Shown here: one piece after another, positions 1 to 11,800 of the stretch
How positions within the stretch are numbered: the stretch's first letter is position 1
How the letters are laid out: every line of letters begins with the position of its first letter
NCBI GenBank assembly: GCA_039602395.1
Contig: JBCNJP010000007.1
Coordinates: forward strand, 100,332,772-100,396,771
DNA from: Deinandra increscens subsp. villosa
Lineage: Eukaryota > Streptophyta > Magnoliopsida > Asterales > Asteraceae
Direction: 5' to 3'
Length of the DNA stretch: 64,000 bases
The notes under the pieces: generated by a model
What the model saw: the letters and a program-made list of their open reading frames with translations, nothing else
Database searches by the model: none
Told to the model about the DNA's origin: nothing
Made by a program: the position numbers and the translations under genes

Positions 1-22
1 AAAATTATGTCAAAGGGCTTAC

Positions 23-3000
23 TGGAGGGGCAAGGGCGGCATCAAGAATCGAAGAGACACCCGTTTTAGATGACTGCAAAAGGCCCACAAACCTCATGGA
101 AACAAAAGCAGCCCATGAAATAAACTTTGGTACTTCTCGCATGATGTAGGTTTTCACAGCTCCAGGATCCGCAGCCCTACAATTTACCAGACATGAATGC
201 ACAAAGCCGCAAATATGGATAAAATAAGAGGAATATTGCGAACCAAAATCAATTTGATTTGTATTATGTAAAAGCCACCAAAAACAGAAAAGTAATATAT
301 ACATACATTACTGAGATTGTTTGAGATCCTTCTGTGAGGTGAAGTTGTCGATGGAGTTCGTAGGAGAATAGTAATAAACATACTAGAGAGAAAACAAAGG
401 GTAAAGAGGTAAATGATTAGTTAATAGTAATTAAATAAACTCTAAGATGTTAGAATTTGCTTACATTTGGAGTACTCATAGATCTCGGCACAAGGGTAGT
501 TTTTAAATTCTGAAAAGGTCTTCCCAGAAATAGTCTCCTTATCTGGCCGAAAGCTAGAAACTGGCGATCAATATAAAAATACGAAAGTTCGTATGAAAAT
601 TTCAGAAAACATGTATAACATCCCAAATTTTTAATAAAAAACATGCGAAAATACATTTAATAAAACTCACCATTCCTATGTGTAAAGGATGTGACATTAA
701 CAATACGTGAAGGTACGGGACTGTTCTTCAGAAGTGGAAGTAGAACTTCTGTAAGATAGAATGCCCCGATGTAATTAGTTCCCATCATCCTGTCGTTAAG
801 AACGGATTATATGAACACAAATCTTTTAGTATTTAAAATTAAATGCCTTTAGCATATACTTTTTTAGTGGTTTAAGACATGTTTTAGGCCTGTTCTGGGC
901 TAGTTTAGGTTGTTTTAGGTTGATTACAGGCTTGTTTAGGGGTAGTGTAAGGCCCTGGGGTCTGAAAATGTGGCTTTTGAAGCGAGGTGAAAAGGCTATG
1001 TTGGGCTGCGCCTAAGCACTTAGGCGTGCACAATTTAGAGCTCCGGTTAGAGCTGTTACTACTTAATGATAGGATTAGAAATTTGTAATCCTCAAGCAGT
1101 GGAAGGGAAATGGCCACATTATGCAAAAGGGAAGCCAGTTTTAAAAAATGGTATGTTATCTTAAATTCAGTTACTATTGGGCATGGTTTGACTTTAGCTT
1201 GTTGTTTATCGGTTGGATTCTTTTTGTTAATTATTACAACTTGTTGAAAGCATTTAATTCCGCATAAAGATAGTTTTTATTGCGCGTGGTTGTCGAGTAT
1301 TTTTATCTAGCATCACGTTGTATTGTGGAGATTTGCCCATCTCGAACAGGCCAGCTCTTGTAATCTTTCAACTGGCTTAAATCAGAAATTTCGAGTCCTA
1401 TTATATACTTTATGGTAAAAAGAGTGTTACCAGAACTAGTAACTTAACCAATTATTTTAAGCTTTAAAAAGAGATAAGATCATTTACCCTTCATGACCTT
1501 CAGTGGTGAGTCGACTAGTTGTTGCCAGTATCCCAGCATTATTTATGAGAAGCTGAATTGAAGGATGCATATCCGAGTCCAAAAGCCATTTTTCAATGGA
1601 TTTCTTGAACCTCATTATTGATGAGAAAGATGACAAGTCAACCTCAAAACCTTCTAGATGCGCCTCTTTGTTCAGCCTTCTGATGTTAGAAATAGCCTGT
1701 TAAAAAGAAGTTAAAGAAACGAACATATTTGAGAAAAATAAAAATATAAGCTCCATACAATATACCTTTGATAACTTATGGGAAGATCTTCCAGCTGCAG
1801 AGATGTAACGAAACATCAGTTATTTGTCGCTGATGGTTGATCAGAATGAAATAGGGAGAGAGACTCAGAATTGCTAACAAATATTATTTATTTTTTCTGA
1901 AAAAAAAAAGTTAGGTAAACAATGACCACTAAATGTGCATGCAAATATAAAATAATTCTAATATATTAACCGATGCATGCAAGTTTCCTCATTCCTTACT
2001 TTCAATAAAGCTGGATAAAGATGAAACAGTTGGCTATATAGTATGAGAAGATAACACACCTAGAACAACAAAAAAACCTTCCTTTGAAAGAGCTAAAGCA
2101 GCTGCAGCACCCAAGCCAGATGTTGCCTGCAATTAGTTAACCGTACATTAAAACATGGATGATTGATATGTGATGGGTAACACGTTAAAGTGGGTTTGTG
2201 TTGAAATAGGACATGTTTAGTATGATCGAAACAGGGTGGTTGGTATGGGTGTTAAATGGGTCGTGATCACAAACTGGCAGGGCATGAAGCTGAACATGAC
2301 ACAAGTTTCGGCGGGTTGACACGAACAGTGTCTGTTTTACCCAAAAATTTATTTTATTCCTTTTGCATTTTAGTACTCTAAAATTACATATTTACAGTAA
2401 AAAGACAAAAAACATATAACATAAGTGCCCCTAAGGAGACAGTATGGTGGTAAATGGTGTGTTCCCTAGCTCAAAAGGTTGTGGGTTCAAATCCTGCATA
2501 GTGTAGGTGTGGTAAATTTATCCTAGAAAATCTAAGTGTTGTTGTTCAAGAAAAATATGTTTAACATAAGTGCATTAAATTATAAAAACGGATACTCATT
2601 TCTCTTTTTTCTTTTAAACTTTGGCATAAATATCCAAAAGGTTAAGTTATGACAAAAAAAAAAACAACATATATTTTTAAAACATTTAATAACATAAACG
2701 AGTTGAACGGGTCAAGCTTGCGAACCCACCAGTTCTAAATGAGTAATGTGTTCACGGGTTCGACCCAGAAATGAGCCGCACCCATTTAGACTAAACCCAG
2801 ACCCAGAAATGAGCTGAACCCATTTAGACTAAACCCAGACCCATGAATTTCGCGTTAATTTTGTGTTGTGTTTTCGTGTCATGTAACGATCAGGCAAGTT
2901 AGTTTAGTGAACAAACAAATTATTGTCCATTAAAAAAAAATTAATGATACAACTATGATTACAGAAAATAATAGTACAACCATAATAATGCGAACCTTCG

Positions 3001-3643
3001 AATATGAAATTTAGGAAGTTGTATGACTTAGTGAACAAACACATGAACCTGAACATGACACGAGTTTCACGGGCTGACATTAACACGACTTGAGTATTCG
3101 CCCGCGATTTTCAACCCATTTGACTAATTCCCTTTTCAGCAAAAGTTATTTAGTTCACTTGTTTGACATAAAATCCAACACGAATCGCCCATAGTAAGTC
3201 AATGAGTCAAAACAGCCACATCTAAGATTTTCAGTTGATGTTGTCACAGAACAAAAGAACACTAGGATTGATCTCTGCCCAGTTTAGAGTGTACTATTAA
3301 ATAGTACATTTAGATGTTTTCTCGTACTTTCCATCGGCTTTTTATAGAAAAACTAATTATATTGATTCTAGTTATAAAACATTAAATAAGTGCTTACGCC
3401 AGTGATGATGCAGATTGGTATGCATCTGCCAAATGTCTTGGATGGTGTTGATGACGATGTCACTGAAGGCAAAGGTGAAACGGCACAATGGCGGTAAGTA
3501 GATATTTTCTGGCTGAAAATGCTTTGAGTGTGCAGCTTTATATAGGAAATTAGAAGGGTGAATGTCCAAAGAAAGCCCATTCTCCAAAAAGAAAAGGTAC
3601 AAACAAACTGCAAAGCCTCTATTAGCTCCTTTACTAGTGTCAT
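23..3643 (-). CDS. Short-chain dehydrogenase/reductase, FEY-like (partial, 3' end outside window)
   Basis: Exons read on the minus strand with matching phase: 3398-3643, 2060-2126, 1766-1794, 1488-1696, 671-789, 465-560, 307-382 and 23-176. The last visible exon ends in frame at a GTAAGC donor, so one more exon lies beyond the window. The N-terminus carries a hydrophobic stretch (GFLWTFTLLISYIKL), suggesting a membrane anchor. Then follow the Rossmann motif TGATSGLGAAAA, LINNAGI (the SDR NNAG motif), MMGTNYIGAF, VNVTSFTHR and the catalytic YEYSK (YxxxK), followed by AADPGAVKT. Motif order matches the plant FEY family, oxidoreductases linked to meristem and leaf development in Arabidopsis. Substrate is unknown. 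Start chosen at the first ATG giving the family-like N-terminus. The third exon is only 29 bp. Intron 1 (1.27 kb) carries repeats. FEY assignment is from remembered family resemblance; SDR membership is firm. Confidence 0.88.
2160..3210. repeat. Repeat-rich intron 1 segment, probable non-autonomous DNA transposon remnant
   Basis: Within intron 1 of the SDR gene, a phrase containing TGAACATGACAC occurs near 2293 and again near 3052, each followed by a diverged GTTTCnnCGGG-type stretch. A 37-bp unit (CAGACCCAGAAATGAGC plus flank) is tandemly duplicated at about 2765-2838. GGGT/ACCC-rich stretches lie at both ends. This looks like subterminal repeats of a small DNA transposon, but no clean terminal inverted repeat or TSD was found, so boundaries are approximate. 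Confidence 0.4.
2440..2570 (+). mobile_element. tRNA-derived SINE fragment
   Basis: The segment holds a B-box-like GGGTTCAAATCC near 2483 downstream of an A-box-like stretch (GGTGTGTTCCCTAGCTC) and ends in a TTGTTCAAGAAAA tail, the layout of a plant tRNA-derived SINE. It sits in intron 1 of the SDR gene. No flanking duplication was confirmed. Confidence 0.45.
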
Positions 3644-5024
3644 CTTCTTTAGGAGCTGGAAATGGGAATTTCAAAAGATAAGCATAGCAATATAAAGGGG
3701 GTTTATTTCTACTAAAAGACAAAAAGAAAGATCAATATGAACCAGCAGGAGGATAGCACAACAGCCCAACAGGGCAACTTAAGATTATTAAGTATAGATT
3801 AAGTTTATTTTTCTAGGCATTAGATGCAAACTATTTTAATTAAAACTTTCACAATCTAATTCTCTTAATAAATTATTTTCAATTAACAAAATAGCTCATC
3901 CGTTTAATCATTCTTGTGACATTGTAGATCTTAAACCACATTTTAACATTTTTTAATTTGGAAAAACTTCTTTCTGCGGGAAGTAATAACGGATCAAGGA
4001 ATTGTTGTTGATCAACGTTATTTCATCTATCATGACAACTTGATACCATTATCATTTTGTTTCTATTTTATCAAATTCTTTTTATTAAAGCTTATAATTT
4101 TACAAGAATGATGAACTGGATTTGGTACGAGAAGAGGTTGTAGTATGTAAAGATAGGTCAGAAGCAATAATATCAAGTCTAAAACTTCATGACTCGTTTG
4201 TAGCGGTTTCAATATTATATAATATTCCACAACCATACACAATTCGATTTTGTGAACTTTTTGCAGCTTGATAAACAAACTTTCTCCGGTATTCTTGAAA
4301 TAAAATTTTGTGATGGATGTAAGATTTTGAAACAATCTACTAGAAGTGAATAATTAACTTCTTTTAATCTGATATTCACACATTTCTTTTTATTTATCGT
4401 GAAACATATTCCTGGCAGGGTAAAGAAACTGATGCTAATCACAATTCATATTGGAATGCAAAAAGCAGAACTTGCACTAAATTAATGCAGCTTTAACTTT
4501 TGTATGCTTTTCAGTTAAGAATCTTACAAAATCAGTGAGAATGCAACTATGAACAGCCTAAATTAGTCCAAAATCAGATTATCACAATATCAGTGGCCAT
4601 GTAAATTGATTGACAATGTAAATTCAGATTAGCGTAAAATCAGTCCAAAATCGATGTAAATTGATCAACAAATCAGTAGCAATTAGCATCGAATTAGAAG
4701 AAGAATGCAAATAGCATACCTGATTTTAGTGCTGAAATAGAAGAAATTGAGCCCTAAAATAAAGAAGTTTGCAAATCAGATGGGGGCTTTTGTGGAGTTC
4801 GATTGAGGCATGCGTTGCGAGTGGTTAACGAAATCGCCATTTAATCCGGCAGTTTGTTCCGAGAGTCGGCTGAAATTGCGAGGCAGGAAGGGAGTGTTTT
4901 TCGAATTGAGCACTTTTGCACCGTTTCTGGTTAAACCGCCAGGTTTTCGGGTTACGGCGGAGCACCCACGTCGGCGCCAGATCTGAGAGGGTTGGAGGAC
5001 ATGAAAGAATCAACCAGAATTGGC
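3644..5024. other. Upstream region of the SDR gene; no further gene recognised
   Basis: AT-rich DNA upstream of the SDR start codon. It probably contains the promoter and 5' UTR. The GC-richer patch at about 4800-5010 could be a non-coding first exon, but the short open frame there (75 aa, minus) resembles nothing I know. Confidence 0.4.
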
Positions 5025-6630
5025 CATTTACACGATTTACCAAAATAGCCATTGAATTTTCAATTCAATAAAATATTGTTACGTCACCTTTTTTTCAAGT
5101 CATTTTCACTCCCGTATACACTAATTTAACCTCCTATATGTTATTTCATGACACATACGATAATCCATACGTCAAAATTTAATAATAAAAAAAAGAGAGA
5201 AATACAATTTAAAAAATAGGCGTACGAAATGGCGTACCAATTTAAAAATTGACGTATGAAGAACTGTCGAATTTGTTTAATATTTTATCTTTTATTTCTT
5301 TTATTTAATTAAGCATCTTAATATGTTTTTTTATTAATAATTTATATTTAATAACCTTTTTAAAAAAAGTATAAATATACAGTAGTTTATAATTTTTTTT
5401 CTTAACATTTTAACCTAAGTTTCAATAATAACGGAATAAGGTTTTTAAAAATCAATTATGTTTCGTAATCAACTTTTTATAACTCATAAAAAAATAACGA
5501 GAGTTGAAGATAATATATAAAGTGATTGGATAATTTTTTTTATATGAAGACGAGTTCAAATATATATAATATTGTAGTTGAAGAGAAAGTATTAGGAGTT
5601 ATATAAATTTTAAAAAGTGATCTAAAGTCTTCAAACTTGTAAAAGTTATTATATAATGTGTTTATTTAAAATAAGTTAAAAAAAAGTATTTTTGAAAAAG
5701 AAATTTTACGTTAAATTTTATAAGTTTAAAGAATTTTAGAAATGTTAATTTTACAACGGTGTTGTTTTTGTAAAAGAAATTAAGTCTCGTAACCGACTTT
5801 ATATACAACTTAGAAAAATAATGAGTGTTGGAGATAATATGTAAGGTGCTTGGTTAACATTTTTTGTAAAAACGGGTGTAGTTGAAAAGAAAGTATAAGT
5901 AATTATATAAAACTTAAAGAGTTTGAGTTCAAAAAATATATTTTTTGATAATTATATAACAAATTTATACTTAAAACTTTTCTTTAAAAAAAACTTGAAT
6001 TTAGTTTAACTTTATTTTTAATTTTTTAAATGCGTCAAAATCCCCTTATTTTTTTGAAGAAAATTTTGTAATAAATTATACAAGTGTAAAGACTTTTAGA
6101 AATTTTAATACTATTTTTAAACTCATACCATTTACAATTTATATAATTCCTTACACTTTTTCTCTAAATACAAGACTCTACATATTTGAACTCGTCTTTT
6201 TATAAAAAAATTAATAAATCGTTTTATACTTTATCAAATCGTTTTATAGAAAGTTATTTATGAGACTTAATTGGTTTTTTCTAAAATAACTCCGTTTATA
6301 ATAAAACTTATGTCAAAACATTTAGAAAAAAAAAGTTATGAAATACTGTGTATTTAGATTTTTATAAAAGACTATCAATTTTAAATTATTAATAAAAAAC
6401 ATATTGAGGTGCTTAATTAATTAAAAAAAGTAAAAGATAAAATATTATAAATAAACAATGATGCATACGCACGCTGGAATTTAAAATCCTTCACAAAACT
6501 AATGGATAATATACGCTTGTTCATACGCCCAAAACAGGGTCAATGGCCATTTTAAAAAGATAAAAAATTCAAAGGCTATTTGAGCAAATCAAAGTTGGGC
6601 AATGGCCATTTGGGTGATTTTCTTAGAGGG
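5025..6630. mobile_element. Long foldback (TIR) transposon, non-autonomous
   Basis: The two halves are inverted copies of each other. 5270-5500 pairs with the reverse complement of 6240-6450 (shared runs such as TTAATTAAGCA and AATATGTTTTTTATTAAT in both arms), and 5520-5700 pairs with 6100-6210 (GACGAGTTCAAATAT). The outer ends share AAAATAGCC-TTGAATTTT. Inside the left half, 5440-5640 is also directly repeated at about 5770-5920. No coding frame is present. Length about 1.6 kb. Long TIRs plus subterminal tandem units suggest a Mutator-like foldback element; superfamily is inferred and the TSD was not resolved. Confidence 0.75.
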
Positions 6631-7145
6631 TTGTAAGGCGTTTTGGGATCAGTTAGTTATCCACTTCGGGAGCTATCGGTACATTTTTAACGTTTTTAAG
6701 CCATGTTTCATGTAACTTGAGGTTTGTCATGTATTCGTCCACGTGGCACAACAACACCACCCTTTAACACCATGTATACCACATGCCCTTAATCGATATT
6801 AGTTTCGGGTCATGGACTGGAAAACGTGGTTTTCATTTTCGTTGTAATGTGTCATTTTGGCTGTCTCTAATTCCTTGTTAGTGGTGTCTGACTTTTTTAA
6901 TGAATTATTGTTTAAAAAAAATAAGTTGCTGGTTGCTAATGGGTGGCTTGTTAAAAAAAACAAAAAATAAAAAGAGAAAAAAAACCTTTCATTTCTTTTC
7001 TTTACTTAAATGAAACTCGAAAACGCGACATATTTTATCTTTCTTTCTTTTCCCTTGTTAAGTGAACTAGAGAACATAGTGTTATAAGTTTCTTCCAACA
7101 GATCCATGTCTAATCTTCTGTTCAGGCTAAATGATATATTTAATA
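6631..7145. other. Intergenic, one MITE end only
   Basis: No gene seen. At about 6755-6795 the sequence GTATACCACATGCCCTTAA resembles the terminus of the Harbinger-type MITE at 34504-34825, so this may be a truncated end of the same family. The rest is unremarkable AT-rich DNA. Confidence 0.4.
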
Positions 7146-7149
7146 CCAA

Positions 7150-7380
7150 TGACGTCCAACTCAACTGGTCAAAAGCATGTTGACCAATGACATGAGACCT
7201 GGGGAAATCTGATTCAATCCTTGAGGCAACCGTTTTTTTCCCGAAGATGGTGTAACATTGGGCGCTTAAAGGCTCCGTGTGACTGGATTGGGTCAGCTGG
7301 CGGTGGTCTTTTGCCATTGGGTCACCCCATACGGGATACCTGAGCAGTTTACTTTTGTTGGCCGTTCAAAAAGAAAGATT
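7150..7380 (+). mobile_element. SINE-like retroposon
   Basis: Holds a B-box-like GATTCAATCC at about 7210 and ends with TTGGCCGTTCAAAAAGAAAG, the same tail as the SINEs near 21.75 and 22.03 kb (GTTGACCGTTCAGAAAAA and GTTGGCCATTCAAAAAAG). The open frame across it (103 aa, minus) is not a gene. The TSD was not resolved. Confidence 0.5.
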
Positions 7381-7854
7381 TTTTTACGGAAACTAAAAAA
7401 TTAAGCGATATGTTAAATGATCATTGACGTTTAATGACGTTATATAAATAAGTAAATATATGTCAAATACGATAAACTGTATTTCATATAAAGAAACGAG
7501 TACTGCTTTATAAGTTGTCACTACTGCAACATCGCGCGGGTTGCCGACTAGTAAATTATTACATAAATAGTCACTGATGTGTAAATTGACTGAGTTAACA
7601 AAAAGTTTTAACTCCACTAGACAAAAGGGTTCAAATGGTTAAAGATTGCAAACGTCAGACCCGGATATGTAAATTTCTAAACCCTTGGACTCACCTAGTT
7701 AATAGTAATTACAAGTTTTAAAAACGTTTCAATTAGCGCCCTAGTTCTAGGTTTCGGCAGGTTGAACCGTAAAAACCGTCGGGTAAAAAATTAACCCGGA
7801 ATTAGACTAAACTGGAACACCCGAAATGGCTTAGCCTCCGGTCAACCGGCCGGT
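7381..7854. other. Intergenic, no feature recognised
   Basis: AT-rich DNA between a SINE and a MITE. I see no splice-consistent coding sequence or RNA gene. Confidence 0.5.
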
Positions 7855-8158
7855 TTAAAGCGGGTTTGTCTGTGTGGGTTTGTCACGCAGGGCGTGACTG
7901 GACTCACCTATGTGGGTTTGGTATGAAGAGTGTGGTGGTGTGAATTGTGTTATGTGAGTTAGATTACTTTTTATTAATTTAAACAAAAAAAAAATTGGTG
8001 GCATCAAATGATCGGATGAAGCCATACTCCACACCATCTTCACGTACGTGGAAAAATCCACGGAGGAAAGCCATGCCACCCACCCACATAGGTGAGGGTG
8101 GTGTTTGGCGTCGTGGTTTGTACATGGTTCACCCACGACTGTATACTCGGTGCACTAA
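7855..8158. mobile_element. MITE, Harbinger-type, same family as 34504-34825
   Basis: Shares with the 34.5-kb MITE the central block TTTTTATT-nn-TTTAAACAAAAAAAAATT preceded by GTGGTGTG. Its right end (GTATACTCGGTGCAC followed by TAA) matches the inverted terminus of that copy. The left end is diverged or lost, so the left coordinate is approximate. Short open frames on both strands here are artefacts. Confidence 0.5.
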
Positions 8159-8874
8159 GGTAAATGGGAGATGGGTTATGGATTAAAACCACTAGATGTA
8201 TAAATGACTGGTTAACAGTTTGGATTATTAAATCTAATTTTTGTAAAATCAAATGATATTTAATCTAGTAATATTTTGGTGTATATTATTATCCTTCAAA
8301 AGTTTTTAAGGTTTTAAATCGCATTACATACTCTAGCTTAGATCTTGTTCTTCGATGTTTTTTTATGACAGGTGAAATTTATAAAAGCATACCAAGCAGA
8401 GTATAAAAGATGTAGTTTTTAAAGTTCTCAAAGAAACAATTTAGTGGTAGAATAAAAAATAAAAACTACTCAACTAAAAAGTTGTGAGTTAAAACTCTGA
8501 ACTCTAACTGTAACGGGTGATTGTAAAAAAGAAAGTCAATTATATATTGTAGAAGTCGACAAACACATTGGGGTAGGGGTCACTAGAACCAAAAACAAAG
8601 AAAGTCAATTCCCGAACCAAGAAGCTTATCTGGTGCGCTCTTGACTACCCTCCTTAACATGCAACCCTCTCTCTACCTCCCACCAACCACCAACTACCAA
8701 CTACCAACCACCTCTCTTCATTACTCTTCTGAACCACCATAATGTCAAGTAACATTTCTACCCTACCCTACACAACTGAAAAACCACACATGCATGCATG
8801 CCCATGGAGTTTTAAGTCTTTGACTAAAAAAAAGGTATCATGATCTAGCTTTTTGGTAGTAGCTAGCTAATGGT
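8159..8874. other. Downstream region of the HD-ZIP gene
   Basis: No gene. About 8640-8874 lies directly after the HD-ZIP stop codon on the minus strand and likely holds its 3' UTR. The rest is AT-rich. Confidence 0.5.
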
Positions 8875-11800
8875 TTAATTAACCTTTGACAGGGAGCTTG
8901 AATCGACTTTCTTCGATATCCGAGAAGTTGGTGGCTCGTCAAAGCCATCAACGAAGTTGTCACCAAGAGCACCGGCTCTGCTACCAGAGCCGGTACTGTT
9001 ACTGGTGGCAACCCCACCAAGAGCGGTGACGATATGTTGCATTGTAGCTTGAATGTGGTTATTGATTGTGTTGGCACTCGAGAGGTTTAGTTTCGCGGCA
9101 GGCATGGTGTTGGCTAGCACTTGTAGTCCCACAGTCAACAGGCAGCCTCCTCCGGATTCGGCGGAGGATGTGATGTTGCCATTAGGGTTTTGTCCCACTG
9201 GTATGATGACAAACCCTAGAGGGAGGAGAGGGATGCGGGATGGATCCTCGCCGTTCATTGTAAGTTTGATGGCATCAACGTCAACGGTTGAGTATACCAC
9301 AATGCTACCCGAGTCATCGGTGCAGCTCTCCTGCAGTACCAGCTCAACGTTCTGTGATGAGTTACTCGCCACCTGTTCACAAAACGGTCATTTTAGTCTA
9401 CTTTCAAACGGTTTTTGAATTTGACTAGAGTAAAGGGGTAATGTGAGATTAGATTTTATTTTTCCGGTTTACCGAAATGATCAATCTGCTATGATAAACT
9501 TACATTCACACGAAGCAACGAGATATTATTCCCCGGATGAGAGCCATTTGCGATATGAGCGACCTCTTGCAATGGGCTCCCGTTTGAGACGATATCGAAC
9601 TGCATATACGCCAACACGTTAGAACAAAACCGAAACATATAGCACTCAATGTTGATCAAACAAATGACACACAATGAAAGTTGTCAAAACTAAACTCTTT
9701 TCGAACCTGATATCGTTGACGTTCATCTCTCAAAAGATCGAAAACTTGATAATGAGGATGAGGAAGCCAGGTTGTTGATACTGCAGTCAGGAGCAAGCCA
9801 TTAGGCTGGCCTGGTGCAGTAACTTTTCTAGTCGTTATACGAACTGTGTCCTCCACTGAATCCGAAAGGGCCGTCCATGATTGCCCACACGAGCCAGTGA
9901 TCTGAAGGCAGAACATCCTCACCATCCGCTGAGCCACATTCATCAAGTTTTTTCTTGCTTCTAGAGACGGTATCACTATAAACATACAAATATTAAGTTA
10001 TCGTTCATAAGTTCATAACATGTTACAAGAATTTTAGATAACAAGTTTGATGGTACGTACCTCCAATGTCAGATATGTTTCGGGCCATAAGACTAGCAAG
10101 CCTCTCGCATTGGCGTTGGAGAACAGCTAGCCATCGACGAGCTCCAAATGCTACTCCGCTGCTAACATAATCAGTGAAGATCCCGTGAACCAGATCATTC
10201 TCAGCCTCAGAATGTTCAACCCAAGTAACCTGAATCAATAGCAGGGTTCACACTTCACAACATGATAAATACTATGAAAAAGATGAAACTAAAAAGGAAT
10301 ATAGATATCTAACCCTTGAATAGCCATTAGGCATGTCCTGTATAATGCAACCAGAGGGGAGACGCCTGTATCGAGTAAGACACGACGGGTAAGTCTCGTG
10401 AAAGCTGTCTAGCGGGAAATCGACGATAGTCCAACTCCCATCGTCGGAATTGCGAGCACAATACCGAAGGAAGTGAATTTCTCTTGTTGGCACAAGTGGA
10501 GATAGCATTTGGAGTTCAGCATACATCTGTTCATAACAGAAAAAAGCAACAAAAGTACCATAAATTCAACCAGACTTGTCCATTAACAATAAGTTATAAT
10601 AAAATGCGCTTTATGTTTAAACTCTAACGGGTCAAACTGGTAAAATAAAATACGCACCAGCTGCAGGGAAGTGTTTGCAGCTCCATTAACATCAGAACCG
10701 ATGACTTGAAGCGTTTTTGCACGCGAAACGATAGAGGGAAACAGCTCCATCCATTTATCCTACAACACCCAAATCAGAAATGGATTAGAAACATATAAAA
10801 ATAACCATATTTTTTTCAAACTAGGAAAACATAAATCTGACATGAACTACATACTGCATCAAGAAAAGCATCAACTAGGGTGATACTGTTAATGATCACA
10901 ACCGAGCTACTGCGAGAAGCTTCGTATCTCAACTCATTCAGATCACTTTTCCTGCTACCCGAACACGGGAACATCTTAACATATTCATCAACATTAAGCA
11001 CTTCTTTGCCAGCCTCGTTAACCCGAGTCCAAAGTGGTTCTCCAAGCCTGCACATCTTGACAACTTCATCCAGAAACGACTGGGCATACTGCATTGCAAC
11101 CGGCTTCTCATCATCCATGATGATTAAACCGCTAGCAACAGCAAAACTCGGACCCTGATCTGGTGCGATTAAAGGGTTCATCTGCATCATTTCATTGCAG
11201 TTTGGCATGATAACATCTTGATCATATGGACTGGGGTACATATTCATATCCAAGTTGAGGTTATTAGAGGCCATCATTGGAGGTAAATGAGGCTGTCCTT
11301 CAGTTTGCATTGGATTACTCCCACATAATTGAGTTGCAATAAGGCAAGCACGATTCAACTGCACAAAAACATTCATTTCAATAAAAATTCTAACACTATA
11401 CTTTTTTGGCCTATAATGCTCTTTTTAAAGATTGGACAACATATATTGTTAATTTTTTGGTTTTTTGGGAGGACAATGCATATATATATATATATAATCA
11501 TCAACTAAAAAAGACATTAAATTTTAGTTCTAACATTATTTTCTTAAGGTATGAAATGATATTATATGGTTCTTTTTTAAATGGAAAATTGGATTTTTAT
11601 TAATGTCAACTATTGATTATTAGCCGATATTAATCCCAACTACGTTTTTTCCCTACAATAAATCATAAATTTTGGAGTATTGGACTATAGCAAATCACCA
11701 TTATAAAATAACAAACCCCGTACATCAGTATTTGATGAGTATGCATCCGACGTGTCATTTTTTTTTCTATGTGAATTTTTTTTCTTTTTTTTTAGATCCA

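Noticed and set aside
4825..5052. 75-aa minus frame in a GC-richer patch
   Set aside because: No family resemblance; more likely 5' UTR or promoter DNA of the SDR gene.
7006..7317. 103-aa minus frame
   Set aside because: Lies across a SINE-like repeat whose tail matches other copies in the window.
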